This document shows, piece after piece, positions 22,956-34,800 of a stretch of DNA of 64,000 bases. Numbering within the stretch: position 1 is the first letter of the stretch; the number at the start of each line of letters is the position of its first letter. The DNA comes from Ricinus communis. Lineage: Eukaryota; Streptophyta; Magnoliopsida; Malpighiales; Euphorbiaceae. A program made the position numbers and the translations under genes. Under the pieces are notes generated by a model. It was not told where the DNA came from. It did not search any database and worked only from the letters and a program-made list of their open reading frames with translations. Location: the NCBI RefSeq assembly GCF_019578655.1, contig NC_063261.1, positions 9,556,446 through 9,620,445 of the forward strand, given 5' to 3'.

Positions 22956-25126
22956 TGTCAGCATCGATTTTTTCGAATCTAGATATCAAGAGAATATCAA
23001 AAACCCAATGATGAAAGTTACTACTTCTCCTGAGTCTCAAGGAGTTAAGAAAAATAAAATCACAGTTAAGGTTATGATTAATTAAGCTAATGATTAGTTT
23101 TTTAAATAAAATTGGACTAAATTGACAAAAATATCTAAATTTTAAGGTCAACATTAGTTAAATGGCCAAGTTCGGGGGCTAAAAGGAAAATGTTTTTGTG
23201 AGCCTGCCAACCTACAAAACCGATTGACTCTATCACACAGCCAATCGGCTCTACATAGTGTTGGTTAGCCCAAAAATCGAATATTTTATTGTCTTCTAAA
23301 ATAAATAAATAAAAATTCTTTTAGAATATTTTATTGAAAATTATTCAAATATTTAATGATTTATTCAGTATTTATCAATAATTATTATTATACATTTTTA
23401 TAAGTCCAAAAATAAGTTTTTTTTTTAATTATAGATATTTATCAAAATTAGAACGTATATCAAAAGCATCTAGGGTTTTCCTTAAACCTTTCCTTATAAA
23501 TATGAAGCTTTAAGCTTAGGGGTTGGCAATCATGAGTAGAGAACGGCAGTAAGTTTTGAAGCGACATACAAAAACTTCTAAAAATTAAACCCCATGGATT
23601 CCTATCAAATCTTTGATTCAACCTCCTCCTCCACTCTTGAGACTCAAAGATCTGTATGACACATTGACAACTTGAGGGTTTCAAAACAATCATATTATCA
23701 CCTTCTTTCTTTTTTCTGATTCTCTATATGATTAGTAACATGTTAGGTTAATTTTATAAATTAGAGACATGCTAGGGTTTTCTAATGATTGCTCTTTAAT
23801 ATCTATTTCACAAGGCTTGTGAGCTTAGATTTAGAGTTATTATGATTAATTACATAATTTTGTATGCTTTCAATCATGTTTATGTTCTAGGGTTTTGAAT
23901 CGGATAATATCTATTTCTAGGGATTTGAATCTTATAATTATGTATATAGCTCAAAATGATAGGTTTTTCTTCCTCTCTTGTGTATTGGTATGATGAGATC
24001 CATTAAGTTTGCATGATTGGTTCGATTTTTATGTTTTAAAAGCTGCCATGTTTAAAGTATTTGATTATATTAAACTGCCTTTTATTTGTTTTGATGCATA
24101 CGTATCTTACATTTGGCTACATTATATATTATTTTATGCCTTTGACATATATTAATCTTGTTTTATATATTTATATGCATCTATTTCGAGTTTCGCGTGG
24201 TGGAGCATCAAACTAAAGCAAATTGGGCTAGTAAGAAACCTTGTAGTTGATCGGCTCAGTGCATAGTCGATCGCTTGTGCTTTGAGCCAATCGACTCTAT
24301 AATGTCACCCATTGGAAGTTTCCTAAAATTTTTCTTGTTTTGCATTTTTCAAGCCCTATTATCATTTTTTGCTATTTTTAGACCTAGATTAGTCATTTTT
24401 TAAGTTTATTAAATGTAGGAAGCATTGTAATAATAATTTAGATTTATTGCTTTCCTTATTTTTGCTTTATTTTGGTGAATGAATGGCAAATATTTGATGT
24501 TTGATTACAAATTAAAACTGGTCACCTAGACATAGGCTAAAGTTGGGCTTTGCATGTAAATTGTAGTCCATTAGGTTAAACATTGGTAATTTGGACCCTA
24601 CTTAAAACCCATATAAACTTAATGGACTTGTGCCATGTTTAAGGTAAATTGGTGAACTCATTTAGAATAGGAAAACCTAATTGGGCCTTGGCATGCAAAT
24701 GGTAGTCCATTTAGGTTAAGAACTTGGCAAATAAAGCATAAACTATAATTGGGCTAGACTAGGTGGCTTCATTATGCATCATTGAATAGTAAAACTAGGG
24801 TAGACAATACAATTGAAGATTGGGCATAATAAAAATTGGCTAGACTTAAGTGGACCTCACATGTTGTAATGATTAATTATAGAATTATAAAAGTTGTCTT
24901 TACAGGGAATAACCCATTAAATAATAAAATTGAAAATAGGGATACATAAAATAAGTAATTCACTACAAAAAGACAACGGTTATTTAGCAACCACTTAGAA
25001 ATCACATCGGGTGGTCTCTAAAACCTTAGTCGTTAACGAAAATAGCGACCACAAATTGAAGTGGTCGCTAAAAATAGCAACCACAAAAAGTGGTCTCTGA
25101 TCAACTTAACAACCACATGGCATGGT

Positions 25127-25941
25127 CGATTCATTCATGTCCTTTTGTACCTTAAAGTGCTGCCATCCTAGAAGCCTGCTAGAAACCGCTCCTTGTCCAA
25201 GCATCCTATCCTTGCTACAGCGTCCACTTCCCATCCTTATCGGACAACTTCTCTAGGTCAGGCTGTCATATGCCCACTAGCATCAGCCTGGTTCATCCTC
25301 AAACCATACATCTATTAAAGGAGTCCTGCTTTGATACCATTTGTAATGACTTGGAACTAGATCATATGAGATATTTTGTTCGCTTTGGCCTTATCCAAGC
25401 ATCCCATCCTTGCCCCGATGTCTACTTTCCGCCCTCATCGAATTGCTTCTCTAGGCCAGGCTATCACATGCCCACTAGCTTTAGCCTAGTCCATCCTCGA
25501 ACCATACATATATTAGAGGGGTCCTGCTTTGATACCATTTGTAACGACCTAGAATCAGATCATATGAGATATTTTGTCCATTTTGGCCCTACTAGCCTCA
25601 CGGTTTTTTCCCCTTAGCAGATTCGAGAACTTCTCAAGAGGTCACCCATCCTAAAATTTTCTTGAACCAAGCACGTTTAATTTTGGAGTTCCTTTAACTC
25701 CACAGCCAAACAACCAAAAGGCGACTCATGTGATTAGTTCCAACTCTTTACATATATGCTATCAACCATTCCCCGCGCCATTTCGATGTGCAATTCGATT
25801 CATTCATGTATCCCCGTACCTCAGAGTGCTGTCATCTTTAGAAGACTGCTAGAAGTTGCTCCTTGTGCAAGCATCCTATGCTTGCCAGGGCATCCACTTC
25901 CCGCCCCTCATCAGACCATTTCTCTAGGCCAGGCTATCACA
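25127..25941 (-). mobile_element. Cassandra-like TRIM, tandem LTR-internal-LTR-internal-LTR array
   Basis: Three LTR copies in minus orientation: one complete (25,540-25,941, 402 bp, ends TGTGATAG...GTTACA), one internally deleted (25,342-25,468) and one truncated (25,127-25,270), separated by two ~71-bp internal regions (25,271-25,341 and 25,469-25,539). Each internal region starts with a primer site TGGTATCAAAGCAGG on the minus strand. The complete LTR carries a 5S rRNA-like segment. Cassandra elements are terminal-repeat retrotransposons in miniature that carry 5S sequence; multi-LTR arrays of this kind arise by LTR recombination. No protein is encoded. Confidence 0.8.
25637..25692 (-). 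promoter_or_regulatory. 5S rRNA-derived pol III promoter-like segment in Cassandra-like LTR
   Basis: The minus strand contains an A-box-like stretch (AATTAAACGTGCTTGG; 5S has AGTTAAGCGTGCTTGG) and a C-box-like stretch AGGATGGGTGACCTC, which is identical to the 5S core. Spacing between them resembles plant 5S rRNA. Too diverged and embedded to be a 5S gene. Confidence 0.75.
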
Positions 25942-25949
25942 TGATTAAT

Positions 25950-26375
25950 GATATTATCTAATTATTATTTTAATTTATATTATTACTTTAAGTGTTTTAC
26001 TATTTACATTAAATATTTATTTATATATTATTTTTAATTTTCATTATTTATATTTATTAATTTAATAATTATATATAATAATTCATATAAATAATTATAA
26101 AATTCACATAATATAAATAAAAACTAAATTAATATACATAAATAAATATACTTAATGAATAATAAAATTTATTAATAAAATAAAAATATAAAAAATTAAT
26201 ACAATATAACAAATATTGTAATTAATCTAAATATTACAGTCATAATTTAATTTAATTATTTTTATTTAATTATATTATTTACTATATCATTATTATTATT
26301 AAATTATTATGTTATTATTATTCTCAATTTAGTTAATCTTATTACATTATTATTATTAGAAGATAATTACAAAAA
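25950..26375. other. AT-rich filler in CACTA-like element
   Basis: Almost pure A/T with many TTATTA/TAATAA words and no coding potential, lying between the Cassandra-like array and the right subterminal repeat zone. It could be a low-complexity expansion; I see no further structure. Confidence 0.6.
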
Positions 26376-27051
26376 TTAAAATAGAGACCACATTGTTGGT
26401 CTCTAACTCGGACACCACACAGTTGGTCTCTATATGGTAGCTAAAAAGTCATGCTATTGATTGGCGCCTAGCTTAGCAACCATAGTCCATGGTCTCTAAC
26501 TCAGAGACCACGATAGTGGTTTCTAAAATGGACGTTATTCTCTCCATTATTAATTGGGGCCCAGATTAGAGACCAGACTCTATGGTCTCTAAAGTGTACG
26601 CTATTGTCCCTGCCATTTTCTGGTGGGAAGTTAGCGACCACTTACAGACCATATCTGGTGGTAGCTAGTAGTGTGGTTGATATATGGTTGCAATATGGTC
26701 TCAAATTTAGAAAAAAATATATTTAGTCTCCAAGGGAAAGCAAAGTGGTCGCTTTGTGGTAGCTAAATAGTGACAACTTTCATGTGGTAGCTAAAAGTGG
26801 TCTCTAAATTGCTTCTTTTTACAGTGTAAGATGGCTTTTACATCCATCTCTGGATGTAGCGAAGATTTCTTATGGAATCTAGAGACACCACTCAATTAGC
26901 AAAAGTGTCCGAAGAATTACCCTAGTGGCGACTCCCTTTTTCCGCAGTAGTCTGCGTGATTAATTAGCATGTTTCTAATTAGGTTGAAGAGACTTGTAGT
27001 GTCGTAGTCGTTAGAGACACTTAGGTGCATGCCTGAAACTGCTGCCCACAA

Positions 27052-27070
27052 TGGTGACACTAATAGGGAT
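27052..27070 (+). promoter_or_regulatory. decayed primer-binding site of Tat-family LTR
   Basis: Directly after the LTR end the sequence is TGGTGACACTAATAGGGAT. This resembles the TGGCGACTCCGCTGGGGAT-type primer site I associate with many plant Tat elements, allowing mainly C-to-T and G-to-A changes. It links the 2.2 kb LTR family to Tat elements; the tRNA identity is not certain. Confidence 0.5.
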
Positions 27071-27191
27071 AAGAGAAGCTGATGCTAGTGTATCCTTATG
27101 TTTCATTTTATTATTTAATGGTTTACTCTTCCATCACTACACCATTTTCATACATTATGCACTTTGGTCCCTCTAACCCAGATGGCGTTGT

Positions 27192-28080
27192 TGTCAGCAC
27201 CACTTTTTCGGATCTAGATATTGAGAAAAAAATAAAAAATCCTATCATGAAAGTTACTACTTTTTCAGGTCTTGAGAGGTGAAGGATGACAAATCTGAGG
27301 ATAAGGTCGAGGTTAATCTAGTTGGAATTATCTTTCTGAAATAAATTTGGACCTAGTTGTTAGAAAATTTAAGTTTGAGGGTCAAAACGGAAGTTTTTAC
27401 AAATCTAGGGACCTAATTGAACTTTTTAAGCTCCCTCTAATTAGAGCCAAGCCGATTTGCTCTTCGATATCATTTTTTATGATGATTTCACATCAGGATA
27501 TAGATTTTAGAAGGTTTTCTTGACGATAATCATCCTTTTAATCGATAATTATTTAAATTTTAAAAATAAATTGAGAAGTTTATCGACATTCCTAAAAATT
27601 TATCGCTTTCTTTAGGATTCCTTTGAAACCCTACCTCTATAAATAGAAATAGGTGTTTAGGATTTTGGGGGGAAATGAAGAACTAAAAACTCGCCATAAG
27701 TTAGATTAAGACTTGAGAGACAATGATAAAGAAAGAATAACGAGAAAATCCAGAGAGCAAAGAAAGAAAAGTATTGTTGATGTTAGTGACCATTAGAAGA
27801 TCCAAGAAAGACATTTTAGGAAACAAGGCACTAAAGAAAGATAATATTTTGCAAACTATTTTAGAAATTGACAAAAGATTTCTCAAATCTAGATCCAGCA
27901 TTGGATTCCTACCCGGTCTTTGATTCAACTGTATCCCCATCGCTTGAGACTCGTAGATCCAATATTCACAGTGACAACTTGAGGATTTTTTCAACCATAT
28001 ATCCACATTCATCATAAAATCAGTTCTTTCATTCCTTCTTTTGTCTTTTTTATTATGTATTCTTAGAAATATGATTAAGA
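27192..28080 (+). repeat. second plus-strand 2.2 kb-family LTR, 5' ~890 bp only
   Basis: Starts TGTCAGCACC at 27,192 and parallels 22,956-23,740 (shared blocks include TCTAGATAT near the start, a CTCTATAAATAG-type block and an ACTTGAG(G)..TTC block), then stops near 28,080 where minus-strand Tat coding begins. Together with the LTR ending at 27,050 it forms a collapsed LTR-140 bp-LTR remnant. Confidence 0.65.
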
Positions 28081-29059
28081 TTTTCTCTTATGGACCCATT
28101 TGAATATCCATGATCTTCTCCCCATAGTAATAAGTCATTCTAGATTTTACAATTACCAATGACTTCATTGAGAGTTGTAATGGATTGTCCCATATAGATG
28201 AAAGAGTGGCCAACACATTTCTGCCATCTAGTTCTCATCCCTAAGCAGGTGTATGTACGAACTCTTAGAGAAATTACAAACCAAAGTCCTGAGGTAATTG
28301 ATATTGGTTTTAATCTCTCTTCCTTCACTTCCCACTCTTTAATAGCTTGCTGAATCACTAGCATAAAGTCCCTGTAGACTCTCTGCTACTTCACTCTTGC
28401 CCCTATGGCTGCTTTTAATCTATATAAACACGCTTCGTACTCCGCCATATTGTTTTTTACCTTAAAGGCCAATCTCTTAGCCATTGGCAAAATCTCTCCT
28501 TCTAACATGATCAAGACTACTCCTAACCCTACACCTCTTCCATTTACTGCTCCATCGATTACTTTTAGATTTCTATCAAGAAATTCCATATCCCATAAGT
28601 CCTCTCCCTCGATCATTTTTTGTGCTAGGGATTATGCTACAACTCCTCCTTTGACCACCTTCTTGGTAATGTACCCAATGTCAGATTCTGTTAGAAGTAT
28701 ATACCACCTAGACAACTTTCCTGTGAGAGATCAAGCTTCAAACAGATACTTCAGTGAGTCTATTTTCAAAATTGGCTTAACACCATAAGACTGGAAATAA
28801 TGTCTCAACTTTCTAGTAGCCTATATCATAGTCAAGCGAGTCTCCTCTACGAGATTATACTTCAACTCATCTAGTAGTAATTTCTTACTGAGGTAACAGA
28901 CCGCATGCCACGTCAATAGGCCCACACTATGCCACTATCACTCCTAGTGCTTCTTCTTCTAGAGCTAAGTAGAGGATCAACGGCTTCCCATCCTTTAGTA
29001 GTTTTAGCATTGGTGACTTCATCACGTACTCCATAATCCTGTCAAAGGCTTTCTAACAG
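28081..29059 (-). pseudogene. Tat element C, RNase H/second RNase H segment, duplicate copy 1
   Basis: Minus-strand coding similarity begins at 29,059 in the first RNase H (KPLILYLALEEEAL-like, about 28,960-29,020). The second RNase H is well preserved at 28,386-28,616: DGAVNGRGVGLGVVLI, then MAKRLAFKV and NNMAEYEACLYRLKAA. The downstream linker runs to 28,081. It is about 90% similar by eye to 29,131-30,106, at an offset of about 1,047-1,050 bp. Confidence 0.8.
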
Positions 29060-29095
29060 TTTTTTGGATCTAGATATTGAGGGAATATTAATAAA
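29060..29095 (+). repeat. LTR chip at the junction of the tandem duplication
   Basis: About 35 bp reading TTTTTTGGATCTAGATATTG and on match the first bases of the 2.2 kb LTR (compare 27,202-27,230 and 22,966-23,000). It sits exactly between the two duplicated Tat segments and shows that the duplicated unit included an LTR junction. Confidence 0.6.
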
Positions 29096-30360
29096 CTTTC
29101 TATAAACTTCTGCAAATCGTAAAAGTAAGGTTTGTCTTATAGACCCATCTGAATATCCATGATCTTCTCCCTATAGTAACAAGGGACTCTAGATTTTACA
29201 ATTACCAACAGCTTCATCGAGAGTTGTAAGGGATTGTCCCACAAAGATGAAAGAGTGGCCAACATATCTGCCATCTAATTCTCATCCCTAGGCAGGTGTA
29301 TGAATGAACTCTTAGAGAAATTGCAAACCAAAGTCTGGAGGTAATTGACATAGATTTCAATCTCTCTTCTTTCACTTCCCACTCTTTAATAGCTTGCTAA
29401 ATCACCAACATAAAGTCCCTATAGACCATCAGCTACTTCGCTCTTACCACCATGGCTGCTTTTAATCTATATAAACATGCTTCGTACTCCACTATATTGT
29501 CTGTTACCTTAAATTCCAATCTCTTAGCCATTAGTAGCATCTCTCCTTCTAGCATGATCAAGACTACTCCTAACCCTACACCTCTTCCATTTACCGCTCC
29601 ATTGATTATCTTTACATTCCTATTAAGAAATTCCATATTCCATAAGTCATCTCCCTCAAGCGTTTTTCATGCTAGGGATTCTGCTACAACTCTTCCTTTG
29701 ACCACCTTCTTAGTAACATACTCAATGTCAAATTCTGTTAGAAGTACAGATCACCTAAACAACTTTCTCATGAGAGATGGATCTTCGAACAGATACTTCT
29801 ATGGGTCTATTTTCAAATTGGTTGAACACTATAAGACTGGAAATAGGGTCTCAACTTTCTCTTAGCCTATATCATAGCCAAGCAAGTCTTCTCTACGAGA
29901 TTATATTTCAACTTATATGGTAGTAATTTATTGTTGAGGTAATAGATCGCATGCTCTACGTCAATAGGCCTACATTGTGCCACCATCACTCTTAGTTCTT
30001 TTCTTCCGGAGCTAAGTAGAGGATCAACGGCTTCCCATCCTTTGGTGGTTTTAGCATTGGCGACTTCATCATATACTCCTTAATCTTGTCAAAGGCTTTC
30101 TAATAGTGTTCACCCCATACAACAGGTTAGTGCTTCCTGAGAAGCTTGAAAATAGGATCATAAACCATTATGAGCTTGGAGATGAAACCTACTGAAATAT
30201 TGTAAAGACCTATTTCTCTATCATTGGTGCTGGAATTTTCCTAAATAACCTTGACCTTATCTGGATCAATCTATATGCCTCATTGACTCACTGTGTGCCT
30301 TGGCAGCTTTTCTGATGTCACCTCGAACACGCTATTCTTCGGGTTAAGCCTCGGGTTATA
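29096..30360 (-). pseudogene. Tat element C, RT end to integrase-proximal linker, duplicate copy 2
   Basis: Read right to left: RT thumb (LRLNPKNS-like, 30,330-30,360, then GHTVSQ), RNase H (about 29,970-30,100), second RNase H at 29,433-29,636 (DGAVNGRGVGLGVVLIMLEG..., EYEACLYRLKAA) and the linker with HLPRDEN-like coding near 29,290. The right edge is cut at 30,360 by element D; the RT continues on the far side at 36,977. Confidence 0.8.
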
Positions 30361-31319
30361 TTAATGTGAAAAAGGTTGCTTCAATTAATGACTCTTTTGC
30401 TATTTAGGGTCCAATGACAATAAAAAAGCTAAAGAACATTCAAGAAGCTCTGATTAGCTTTATGGATGGCATTGGAACTAATAATACAAGCTTTGGAAGT
30501 CAAGCCTTCACTGTGGTTCAAAAGGGAACTGCCGCGAGTTCTATCGCGAGCGCGATACCTACAATCCTAAAATGATCTAAAATTGTGAGTGCGATCAAGA
30601 CGGTGCGGGCACGACACAACATAGGACCGTGACCTTGGGCACGAAAGGCACTCTTCGAATTTGGCCTAGGTTTTGTGAATTGTTTAAATAATTATGGATT
30701 AGTCTATATATGTCTAATACACATTATATTAAGTGTTATTAGATATATTTTACGTTATTTTGAGTCTTAACTTAGTTGTTCCTTTGGTAACTTATGTTTA
30801 AATGTGAGAGTTTAATTTCTTAGGAGTTATAAATGTGGAGTTAAGCCTCCAATAGCTATATTTTTATAAGTGTGTTAGTGGGGAGTTATATAAGGTGTTT
30901 AGGCATATCTAGGGTTTTTTTAAGTCCAGTTCTAGCTATATATATATGAAGCTAAAACTCTATTTGTAAATAGCTTTTGATCATTGATAAAATATATTAC
31001 ACTTGTTAGTGTTTTTGCTTAAGTTCTTGCATGAGCTTTGAACTTATCAAACTTATTTTAGTTTGTTTGCATTCTTTAACTAAATCTTAATTTTAATTCT
31101 TTAATTATCAAATCCATTTTGGTTTGTGGCATTGGGATTGAAATCAAGTGCCAATTACATTGTTAGTTAATAACAATTGAAATTAGTTTCATAAACTTCT
31201 TTGAGGGATCCTTGGTTTTTAAAATCATCTAGATTGGAGGGTGTTTTCTCACATTCTTTATATATCATAACTTGATAGTAATTAGGGTATAAGATTGCTA
31301 AAGGGGTGATTTCATATCA
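30361..31319 (+). repeat. 5' LTR of element D
   Basis: 959 bp, colinear with 36,027-36,976 (950 bp). The two differ at many positions, so the insertion is much older than the chromovirus at 8,454. The first bases read TTAATGTG against TGATGTCA in the 3' copy. A TATA-like run lies at about 30,935-30,947 (GCTATATATATATG), with TATATATA at the matching place in the 3' LTR (about 36,595), so a core promoter there is plausible. Confidence 0.85.
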
Positions 31320-31320
31320 T

Positions 31321-31336
31321 TTAGTATCAAAGCAGG
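31321..31336 (+). promoter_or_regulatory. primer-binding site of element D
   Basis: TTAGTATCAAAGCAGG follows the 5' LTR; it matches the initiator Met-tRNA primer site TGGTATCAGAGC with a few substitutions. Confidence 0.7.
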
Positions 31337-31856
31337 CTTCAATTGAAGTCTGTTTATCCTTAATGTGTTTGTTTTTCTAATTCTTCATCTTCTTCTTATT
31401 CTCTCTTTGTGTGTTGAAATTTCTTGTTTAAAATTTTTGTCCCTTCTTTTGTTTAATCTCTTTGTTTTTATTACATATTTGCACATTTTGTTATCAAATA
31501 GTTAAAAAAAGTTTTTAGAATTGCAAAAGTGTGTAAAAACTAAGTTCTTAAAGATTTCAAAATTGTTTTAGGATTAAAGGAACCTTAAATTGGGTATTTA
31601 GTTATTTTTCTTTGTGTTAAACTACTTTTAAATTATCCTACCTAATAATTTGATATAGACCAGCCTTATTTTAATCCATTGAGTTGCTTTCAACTAATTG
31701 GTTTATTTTAAGGTACTTAGTTCATTTAAGAATCCAAAGCAAAGGCAAGAGGTAAAATGCAAAGTGTAGTGACACTAGCATTATGAAAAGCCAATTGATT
31801 GTAAACACATGAGAGTTTGGTTGCGTTCTTGTCTTCTTGAACTTTCATATATCAAC

Positions 31857-34800
31857 ATGTCTAAAGACAAGGAAACGAGTTCTTTATCAAATGAACTTGT
31901 GATTCTAGCCATAAAGCAACAATTTGAATAAATGTTCAAAATGATGGGTGAAGCTAGAGACCATTTGGAGAAACATAATGATGCAATTTTAAAATTATGA
32001 GAAGAGCCAAGAAGAGAAAGACAATCAACTCTTGATAGTAAAGAGTATAATGGAGATATGAATTAGGATCAAGTCACTATTGTTGGAGATGCTCCACCTT
32101 GAAGGCACAATAAGAGAGCAAGATTTGATCAAGTGGATCGAAATATACACAATAAAAAAATGAAGATTCCTTCCTTCTAAGGAAAAATAATCTCAATGCC
32201 TATATGGTATGGAAAAGGAAATTAGAGATGATCTTCGAATGTTACAATTATTCCCAAGGAAAGAAGGTAAAAGTTGTTGCTATGGAATTTTATGATTATG
32301 CACTTGTTTGGTGAGACCAATTGTGTAGGGAAAGAAGAAGGATTGGTTGATATATAAGTAGAGATGAAGTGCATCATGAGCAGGATATAGAAGCTACCAA
32401 GGCAAGGTTCTTGAGTAGCTTGAATAAGAACATAGGTGACTTTATGGAGTTACAACCATTTGTGGAGATTGAGGACATGGTGAATATGGCCATAAAGATT
32501 GAGAGGCAACTAAACGCAAGGGTACAAGTAAGTATGATTCTAAACCTTATTCGGGTTCTACTTTTTCTTCTTCTTAAAACTTGAATTAGAGTAGAAAGAA
32601 TCATGAATCCATTGTTAAGCCTAAAAAAGATGATTTAATAGCTAAAGTTGATATGGGCAGCAAGAGTAAGGGTGAGAATCAAACTAGAGGGGTTAAATGT
32701 TTTAAGTGTTTAGGACTTGGACATTATAGACGTGATTGCCCAAATAAAAGAGTTATGACTATGGGGTAGTCGAAAGTCAGAGTGAAGGTGAGGATGAGAT
32801 GCCACCTTTACAAGATGTTAGTAATGTTGAATATGTTAAAGGGGATTTTTTGGTAGTACAAAGCACACTTACTTTGTAAGTTATAAATGATGAACATTGG
32901 GAGCAATGTGAGAATTTGTTTTATACTCATTGTTTGATTACTAATAAGTTGTGTAATATAATTATGGATAGTGGTAGTTGTACTAATGTGGCTAGTACTT
33001 TACTTGTTGAGAAATTGAATTTGCTTACTATTAAGCATCCAAAGCGTTACAGATTGCAATGATTGAAATGCTAGTGGTGTTGTGAATGTTAATAAGCAAG
33101 TATTGATTTTTTTTCAATTAGTAGATATAAGGATGAGGTTTTATGTGATGTGGTTCGCACGTATGCCAGTCATGTGTTATTAGGAAGACATTGGCAATAT
33201 GATAAGCATGTTTTATATGATGGTTTCAAGAACATATACTTTTTGATTATGGATGAAAAAAAGTCAATCTTGAACCATTACCTCCCAAGACCATCTATGA
33301 TGACTAGAGGAGCTTGAATCTTCAAATGGAGAAACTTTGGGTGGGGAGCAAGGGAGAGACAAAATTAAAAAAGTAGAGTTGAGTGGTAAAAGTGAGTGCG
33401 ATGCGAAATGTAAGGTGAGAGAAAACAAGAGAGAAAAGAGTAAAAGAAAATTGAATATTTATGCAAAACCAAGTGATATAAGGAAAACACTAACCTTGGG
33501 GCAACAAGTACTTGTACTCATGTACAAGGATATTTTGATTATAACTAATGATCTTAACTAAGATTTTCCTAGAGTTAGTTTTGAGCTTTTGTAGGAATAT
33601 GGAGACCTCTTTCCCGAAGATGTGCCTAAAGGATTACTACCATTTTGTGGTATTGAGCACCAAATATACTTCATTTCAGGTGCAAGTATTCTAAATAGGC
33701 CAGCCCATAGATGCAACCCCGAGCAGATAAAAGAAATTGAAAGATAAGTTAGTGTGCTTATGGATAAGGGGTATATGAGAGAAAGCATGATTTCATGTGC
33801 AGCTCCCGTGATTCTAATGCCTAAAAAAGATGGAACATGGATGATGTGTGTTGATTATTGAGCAATCAACAAGATTACGGTAAAGTATTTTCATCCTATA
33901 TCTAGGCTAGAGGATATCTTGGATGAATTGTATGGCTAAAATTATCAAATTAGAATGCATGAAGGTAATGAAAGGAAAACTGCTTTCAAAATAAAGCATG
34001 GGTTGTATGAGTGGTTAGTGATGCCATTTAGCTTAAGTAATGGACCAAGTACTTTTATGAGATTGATGAATCATTTTTTGTGTGCTTTCATTGAAAAGTT
34101 TGTGGTGTTTTACTTTGATGATATCCTTATTTATAGCAAATCATTAGATGAGCATATAACACATTAAGGGTTATTTTTTATGTGTTAAAACAAGAGACCT
34201 TGTATGCTAATTTTAAGAAGTGCACATTTTGCAGTAATGAAATTACTTTTCTTAGATATATTGTTAATGATAAATGAATTCATGTTGATCAAGAAAAAGT
34301 AAAAGTAATTAGGGAGTAGCCAAAACCTACCAGTGCGCATGATAGTAGGAGCTTTCATGGTCTTACTAGCTTTTATAAGAGATTCGTTAAGGATTTTTCT
34401 ACAATTGCTACATCATTAACTGAATGCATTAAAAATAATGTGGGTTTTAAATGTGGAAAAGAACAAGATGTTACTTTTCACTTGTTAAAGAAAATATTTG
34501 CTAAGACTTTTGAGGTTGAGTGTGATGTAAGTGGAATAGGTATTGGAGGAGTCCTAATGTAAGAAGGAAGACCAATTGCATTCTTTAATGAGAAGCTTAG
34601 TGGTGCAAGTCTAAATTATCCAGCATATGACAAGGAGTTCTATGCATTGATAAGGGTATTAGAACATTAGCAACACTATTTTTGGTATAAGGAGTTTGTG
34701 ATTCACGCCGACCATGAGTCCTTGAAGTGTCTCAAAGGACAAGGGAAGCTTAGTAGAAGACATGCTAAATGGGTGGAGTTCATTGAATCAATTCCTTATA

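Larger units (their letters stand above)
24961..26826. mobile_element. CACTA-like non-autonomous DNA transposon
   Basis: The left end reads CACTACAAAAAG and the right end, reversed, CACTGTAAAAAG. The subterminal zones (24,975-25,120 and 26,380-26,820) are filled with short motifs of the GTGGTCTCTAA / GTGGTCGCTA type in both orientations, the usual transposase-binding layout of CACTA elements. No transposase is encoded; the centre is a Cassandra-like array (25,127-25,941) and an AT-rich filler (25,950-26,370). I cannot read a clean 3-bp target duplication: flanks are AATT on the left and TAAG on the right. Confidence 0.72.
22956..27050 (+). repeat. 5' LTR (plus orientation) of the 2.2 kb family, with a nested CACTA-like element
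   Basis: Starts TGTCAGCATC at 22,956 and ends CTGCCCACA at 27,050. Subtracting the insert at 24,961-26,826 leaves about 2.23 kb, the same length as the solo LTR at 41,670-43,899, and the sequence matches on both sides of the insert. A primer-binding-site-like motif follows at 27,052, so this is a 5' LTR. Only about 140 bp of internal sequence separates it from the next LTR copy (27,192). Confidence 0.8.

Noticed and set aside
25637..25692. Possible 5S rRNA gene
   Set aside because: Only the A-box to C-box part is similar, it is diverged, and it lies inside a Cassandra-like LTR.
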